A DNA stretch of 31,178 nt from Minisyncoccota bacterium (lineage in GTDB: Bacteria; Patescibacteriota; Minisyncoccia; Phycocordibacterales; Phycocordibacteraceae). The DNA lies in contig JAQUAU010000006.1 of assembly GCA_028687085.1 (NCBI GenBank), positions 1-31,178 on the forward strand, written 5' to 3'. This document shows, in pieces, positions 27,532 through 31,178 of this stretch; position 1 is the first letter of the stretch, and the number at the start of each line of letters is the position of its first letter. The position numbers and the translations under genes are program-made. The notes under the pieces were generated by a model that saw nothing but the letters and a program-made list of their open reading frames with translations, was not told the DNA's origin and did no database searches.

Positions 27532-29082
27532 ATGGGCCTGAGCAAGACAGTGTTAAAAAAGAAATCCGCACCAGCGGTAAGTCGAAAGTTTTCTTCTCCC
27601 GCCAATTTTTTCAATGCGCTTCGCGCTCGCAAGAGTGCTGATTGGACTCGTGAGCAGGCGAGCAATCTTGTCGCTCTCTTTAAGCGTATGGCGCTCGATG
27701 TGCCGGCATTTCGGCATTTTCTTCGTGAGAACGGTATCCGCCGCGATTCAATCCATACCGCAGAGGACATCGCTTCTCTGCCGGCGATAACGAAGAAGAA
27801 TTATCTTCAGAAGAATCCTCTGGCCGATCTTCTGTGGCACGGTTCAATGCTCTCGCCACACGTGCTCACTTCGACATCCGGTTCAACCGGAAAGCCGACC
27901 TACTTCTCCCGCTCGCACGAGGTCGACGAGCATTCGTCGCTCATCCACGAGCTCATTTTTCGTACGAGTTCGTTAAAAAAGAACGAATCGACGCTCGTCA
28001 TCGTCTGTTTTGGTATGGGCGTGTGGATCGGCGGACTCATCACCTATCAGGCGTTCGAGCTCATGAGTCGCCGCGGTTATCCGATATCCATCCTCACCCC
28101 CGGTATCAATAAGACCGAGACGTTGAAGGCGTTGACCGATCTCGCACCGCACTACAAACAGATTATCCTTGCCGGCTATCCGCCGTTCCTTAAAGACGTC
28201 ATTGATGAGGCGGTCGCGAGCGGCATCACCTTTGACAAGCATCGTGTGAAGCTTCTCTTCGCAGCAGAAGCGTTCACCGAGACCTTCCGAGATCATCTCG
28301 CTGAAAAGGTCGGCCTTGAGAACCCGCTCACGGACGCGATCAATATCTACGGAAGCGCCGATATCGGGACGATGGCGTTTGAGACCCCATTCTCGATCCT
28401 TGCACGCCGGCTCGCGATGAAGAATACGAAGCTCTTTGCGGACATCTTCGGCGGGGCCACCAAGACGCCGACCTTGGCGCAATACGTACCTCAGTTCGTA
28501 TCGTTCGAGGCGCCGAATGGCGAGATACTTCTCTCAGGTGATAGTGCGCTCCCCTTGATGCGCTACTCGATAGGCGACCATGGCGGCGTCTACACCTTCC
28601 GTGAGCTCGTAGAGCGATTTAAAGCGCATGGTATCGATCTCATGAAGGAAGCACGGGCGGCCGGCATTCGAAGACACGTTTACGAATTGCCCTTCGTATA
28701 TGTCTTTGAGCGCATCGACCTTGCGACGACGCTCTATGGTCTGCAGGTGTATCCAGAAACAATCAAGGAGGTCCTTTTGAAGAAGAATTTTGTCGATAAC
28801 CTGACCGGGAAGCTCGCACTCAGTACAAAATACGATGACAATCAAGATCAGTATCTGGAGATAAATCTCGAGCAGAAGCCGAAGAAGGAAGCAGGGAAGG
28901 CTTTCGCATCGAAGCTCCTCGCTGAGATTGTCAAAAGCCTGCGTGAGAAGAATTCTGAGTTTCGAGAACTCTCCGACTTTCTCGGGAAGCGGTCTGAACC
29001 GAGACTTGTCTTCTGGCCCTACGAAGACCCGCTCTATTTTAAACCAGGCACTAAACAGGCGTGGGTAGTGCGGCAGTCGTAG
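27532..29082 (+). CDS. Phenylacetate-CoA ligase-like AMP-forming ligase (PaaK/CapK family)
   Basis: A 516-residue member of the adenylate-forming superfamily, PaaK-like branch. LTSTSGSTGKPTYF (about 115-128) is the ATP loop, NIYGSADIG the substrate/AMP segment, RYSIGDHGG the A7-type motif with the ribose-binding Asp, and LQVYPETIKEVLLKK the C-terminal hinge region. The expected final lysine domain is present (EPRLVFWPYEDP). The acyl substrate cannot be deduced; relatives activate aryl acids or act in polysaccharide modification. TATTGT (27518-27523) ends 8 nt before the ATG, and a second copy of GTATTGTG lies 10 nt further up. The gene follows hisC-like by 28 nt with its own promoter. Confidence 0.85.
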   Translation: MGLSKTVLKKKSAPAVSRKFSSPANFFNALRARKSADWTREQASNLVALFKRMALDVPAFRHFLRENGIRRDSIHTAEDIASLPAITKKNYLQKNPLADLLWHGSMLSPHVLTSTSGSTGKPTYFSRSHEVDEHSSLIHELIFRTSSLKKNESTLVIVCFGMGVWIGGLITYQAFELMSRRGYPISILTPGINKTETLKALTDLAPHYKQIILAGYPPFLKDVIDEAVASGITFDKHRVKLLFAAEAFTETFRDHLAEKVGLENPLTDAINIYGSADIGTMAFETPFSILARRLAMKNTKLFADIFGGATKTPTLAQYVPQFVSFEAPNGEILLSGDSALPLMRYSIGDHGGVYTFRELVERFKAHGIDLMKEARAAGIRRHVYELPFVYVFERIDLATTLYGLQVYPETIKEVLLKKNFVDNLTGKLALSTKYDDNQDQYLEINLEQKPKKEAGKAFASKLLAEIVKSLREKNSEFRELSDFLGKRSEPRLVFWPYEDPLYFKPGTKQAWVVRQS

Positions 29083-29138
29083 GAGACAGCACGAAGAAAT
29101 AATTGCGTTTCCTATTCCACGAGATTGTGTTATTGCAT

Positions 29139-29146
29139 GTTATAAT
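29139..29146 (+). promoter_or_regulatory. Extended -10 for the nucleotidyltransferase operon
   Basis: TGT then TATAAT (29141-29146), 8 nt before the ATG at 29155; leaderless or nearly so. No -35 of note. Confidence 0.55.
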
Positions 29147-29154
29147 ATTCCTCT

Positions 29155-30417
29155 ATGGAGGGTACAGGAAAGAGTAGGGAAACATACGAAAACAAAGATA
29201 CGAAGATAGCTATAAATACTGTTGAGCATGCAATCCAAGAAGTTCTCCCGGTAAGTCTTTTAGTAGATATCTTCGGCCCAGAAACCTATTTGATTGGTGG
29301 TGCAATCAGAGATCTCATTTTAGGAAAAAACATCAGCAGTAAAGATTTTGACTTGATGACCAGAGCTTCCCCCGAAGAGGTACTCGGAAGACTCAAGCTG
29401 GCCGGCTTCTCAGAAGCTCAAGGCGTGAAATTTGGAGATAAACAGTATTCGATGAAAGAGGGTACTGGAGTAATCAATCTTTTGTTAGACGGGAGAGAAA
29501 TCCAGGTTGGATTCAAGGGCAATCAAAGTATAGAAAGCCTTATTAATTCTGGAGATGTAAATCTGAATTGTTGCACCTTTTCTCTTGGTAGCCAGAAGAT
29601 AATAAACCCGGATATCTTTGAAGAAATTCTGGAGCATAGGTTGTTATTTTGTAATTCGGAACTAGCAAAAAATGATCCGATGAAAATAGTTAGTGCACTA
29701 AAGATCATTTCCAGAATGCCAGAAATCCAGGTAGACGAAGAGACGGAAAATATTATTATGCAAAGCTTGCCAAAGCTTGTTGATTTCTTTTCCGAAAATC
29801 CAGATCGTCGACATAAACTTGCTCAATTGTTCGGTAATATTACCTCTGGAGAGGTGGTAAAACTTTTTTCTTCTGTTGATACGCACGGTCTCCTTGAGGG
29901 ATTGGAGGCACCGAGAGTCAAACTCAGGACATCAGAGCGATATATATCTTCGTTCGTTGATGAATTATCAGATGGAGTCAAACAAAAATTAAAGATGCTT
30001 ATCAAAGAGAAATTCGGGACCCGTTTGGAAGAAGATAAACTCTTTAATACAAAAGTCAAATCGGTCGTTTACAGATTAGATGAGCAAGAAAATGCCGTAG
30101 CGTGTTGTTTGCTGGATAGCAGAAGGATATATCTTGCCTCAGCTTCTGACTCGTCCGAAATGGTTAACATAGTCGCTGATTTGTGTGAACACAATGCCGG
30201 AATCTGGACAACAATCTCCTTAAATAGAAATTTACTTTTCAGTCTATCTCTAAAAGCAGGATTACAACCGGTTACAGATCCATCTGTACTGAGAAAGATT
30301 TTGATAAGCAATTATCCTGAATACGAGAACAGAATAGTTACCGAGACGATACGGGGGCGTCTAGTATTTACCAAGTCAGGTTCAAACGATGCTCCGCAAA
30401 TGTTGTTCATCTCATAG
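29155..30417 (+). CDS. PolyA polymerase/CCA-type nucleotidyltransferase with an unusual C-terminus
   Basis: A 420-residue protein. Residues 40-150 are a class II nucleotidyltransferase head: YLIGGAIRDLILGKNISSKDFDLMTRASPEEV (GG-x-x-RD and the DxD pair), then REIQVGFKG and DVNLNCCTFSLGSQKIINPD. Residues about 165-230 are helical and match the RNA-binding neck (DPMKIVSALKIISRMPEIQVDEETENII). The last 180 residues do not match CCA enzymes; VNIVADLCEHNAGIWTTISLNRNLLFSLSLKAGLQPV has the feel of an acetyltransferase half. The third catalytic carboxylate cannot be confirmed by eye. It could add nucleotides to tRNA or another RNA. More AT-rich than the rest of the window; operon with the next gene, gap 3 nt. 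Confidence 0.82.
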   Translation: MEGTGKSRETYENKDTKIAINTVEHAIQEVLPVSLLVDIFGPETYLIGGAIRDLILGKNISSKDFDLMTRASPEEVLGRLKLAGFSEAQGVKFGDKQYSMKEGTGVINLLLDGREIQVGFKGNQSIESLINSGDVNLNCCTFSLGSQKIINPDIFEEILEHRLLFCNSELAKNDPMKIVSALKIISRMPEIQVDEETENIIMQSLPKLVDFFSENPDRRHKLAQLFGNITSGEVVKLFSSVDTHGLLEGLEAPRVKLRTSERYISSFVDELSDGVKQKLKMLIKEKFGTRLEEDKLFNTKVKSVVYRLDEQENAVACCLLDSRRIYLASASDSSEMVNIVADLCEHNAGIWTTISLNRNLLFSLSLKAGLQPVTDPSVLRKILISNYPEYENRIVTETIRGRLVFTKSGSNDAPQMLFIS

Positions 30418-30420
30418 AAT

Positions 30421-30924
30421 ATGGAAAAAAACGTTGGGTATGTTGCTATCGAGTTCGATGATGTTTCTAAACGAGAGGTCGCTAACTGGGCATCTCAAAT
30501 CAGTGAGGGCGACTTAGTCACCACGGCAATAGATGGAAAAATCGAAGGTGGCAACGTCACTGACAAGCTCCATCTCACATTGTTTTACGGTCTTGACGAG
30601 AATGCTATTAATCAAGGAGAGTTATCGGATTTCATTTCCATGCTTCCAAAACCAGCAGTACACGTGACTGGGGTAAGTGCATTTCTGCAAGATGCATTTG
30701 CTTGCAAGACACTTTATTTAGAGGTCACCGATGATTTAGGGGAATTGCAGTCCATACACGAACGCCTAAAGGATTTTTCACACTTTTCAAAATATCAAGA
30801 ACATAATTATAAACCCCATATCACTATCGCATATGTGATAACTGAGTTCGATGTCAATTCACTTACAAACGATTTCCCGAAGAATCTTTTTGTAAAAGCA
30901 GTAACACATTTCAAAAAATTATAG
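30421..30924 (+). CDS. 2H phosphoesterase (LigT/2'-5' RNA ligase-like)
   Basis: A 167-residue protein. Two HxT motifs at the expected spacing, LHLTLFYGL and PHITIAYVI, define the 2H phosphoesterase fold, whose members hydrolyse 2',3'-cyclic or 2',5'-linked RNA phosphates or ligate RNA ends. GYVAIEFDDVS and TLYLEVTDDLGELQSIHERLKDF supply the typical strand and helix between the motifs. The gene starts 3 nt after the nucleotidyltransferase stop, so the two are co-translated, suggesting joint work on RNA 3' ends. Which RNA is unknown. Confidence 0.88.
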   Translation: MEKNVGYVAIEFDDVSKREVANWASQISEGDLVTTAIDGKIEGGNVTDKLHLTLFYGLDENAINQGELSDFISMLPKPAVHVTGVSAFLQDAFACKTLYLEVTDDLGELQSIHERLKDFSHFSKYQEHNYKPHITIAYVITEFDVNSLTNDFPKNLFVKAVTHFKKL

Positions 30925-31006
30925 CATCGAGTAATGGTGCCTATCCCTGTTATTCTCAACCATCGATGATGCGACAAGCGTGAAAACAACGTGCTAATAT
31001 TCTGGT

Positions 31007-31178
31007 ATGAAACCAGAACAACTTGACCGTTCAAAAGAATCTTTCTCCACGTTTAAAGAGCGTCTCCAGCCATCAAAGATAGTTGACCGCTACGACCTTC
31101 TTCTCGAGGATTTATTTCTTATTCGTAATCCGCGATTCAAGTTCATTCAGGACCATACGGAGGAGGTAAAAGCATTTA
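31007..31178 (+). CDS. Start of an unknown gene (truncated by the window end)
   Basis: Fifty-seven codons are visible, beginning MKPEQLDRSKESFSTFKERL and continuing with a charged, helical sequence (VDRYDLLLEDLFLIRNPRFKF) with no recognised domain. TAATAT (30995-31000) preceded by TGC lies exactly 6 nt before the ATG, matching the leaderless pattern and supporting a real gene. Confidence 0.6.
   Translation, partial: MKPEQLDRSKESFSTFKERLQPSKIVDRYDLLLEDLFLIRNPRFKFIQDHTEEVKAF

Noticed and set aside
30925..31006. Terminator after the 2H phosphoesterase gene
   Set aside because: Only short complementary words (CATCGA and TCGATG) with a long gap and no T-tract; not convincing.
1..31178. CRISPR array, transposase, integrase or prophage genes
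   Set aside because: No spaced direct-repeat array of CRISPR type and no recognisable transposase, integrase or phage structural protein was seen. The heptanucleotide arrays are contiguous and too short in unit.

Overview
The window looks like one contiguous chromosomal stretch of a small-genome bacterium of the Candidate Phyla Radiation (Patescibacteria, most likely Parcubacteria-like). This rests on the mix of a type IV pilus cluster, conserved short proteins of Parcubacteria type, PEP synthase used with enolase, a group I intron in a tRNA gene, few Shine-Dalgarno sites and very tight gene packing. The taxon is an inference; no rRNA gene is present. Most of the window is moderately GC-rich. 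The segments 9.1-10.3 kb and 29.1-31.2 kb are clearly more AT-rich and may be more recently acquired.

Layout. 1-4259 (+): the end of a PilC-like gene, two tandem major pilins, prepilin peptidase, and four minor pilin or pseudopilin genes that overlap each other. 4335-8121 (+): ligA, gatC and gatA; gatA carries an in-frame TAA. 8146-8724 (+): a membrane protein with an RNKIAH HEPN-like motif. 8762-9040 (-): an initiator tRNA split by a group I intron of about 208 nt. 9111-11664 (+): two unknown proteins, a Ham1/RdgB-type NTP pyrophosphatase, a small metallopeptidase and a SHOCT protein. 19738 down to 11661 (-): a six-gene operon of glycerate 2-kinase, PEP synthase, enolase, D-2-hydroxyacid dehydrogenase, an FMN-binding protein, and an RnfD/NqrB-like membrane domain fused to a ferredoxin-NAD(P) reductase-like domain. 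19903-21318 (+): homospermidine synthase. 22377 down to 21305 (-): DoxX and a conserved unknown. 22440-23228 (+): ApbE flavin transferase. 23907 down to 23260 (-): a GNAT acetyltransferase behind a leader-peptide attenuator. 24180-29082: two CYTH proteins, hisG behind a second leader-peptide attenuator, a HisC-like aminotransferase and a PaaK-like AMP-forming ligase. 29155-31178 (+): a polyA-polymerase/CCA-type nucleotidyltransferase with a 2H phosphoesterase, then the start of another gene.

How the genes fit together. The six-gene minus-strand operon can take glycerate through 2-phosphoglycerate, PEP and pyruvate to D-lactate. It ends in a putative transmembrane flavin electron route; ApbE, encoded about 9 kb away, could attach FMN to the exported FMN-binding protein.

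Most striking signals. (1) Two complete four-segment transcription attenuators, upstream of hisG and of the GNAT gene. Each has a 24-codon leader ORF with no leader of its own, alternative 1:2, 2:3 and 3:4 pairings, and a downstream gene that does carry a Shine-Dalgarno site. (2) About eighteen ORFs preceded by a TATAAT-like hexamer about 6-10 nt upstream of the start codon, which points to leaderless transcription as the default. (3) Palindromic DNA inserted in frame in gatC, gatA, eno, ppsA, apbE and possibly the glycerate kinase. (4) Heptanucleotide tandem repeats in two minor pilin genes and in the ligA promoter. (5) The group I intron in the initiator tRNA.
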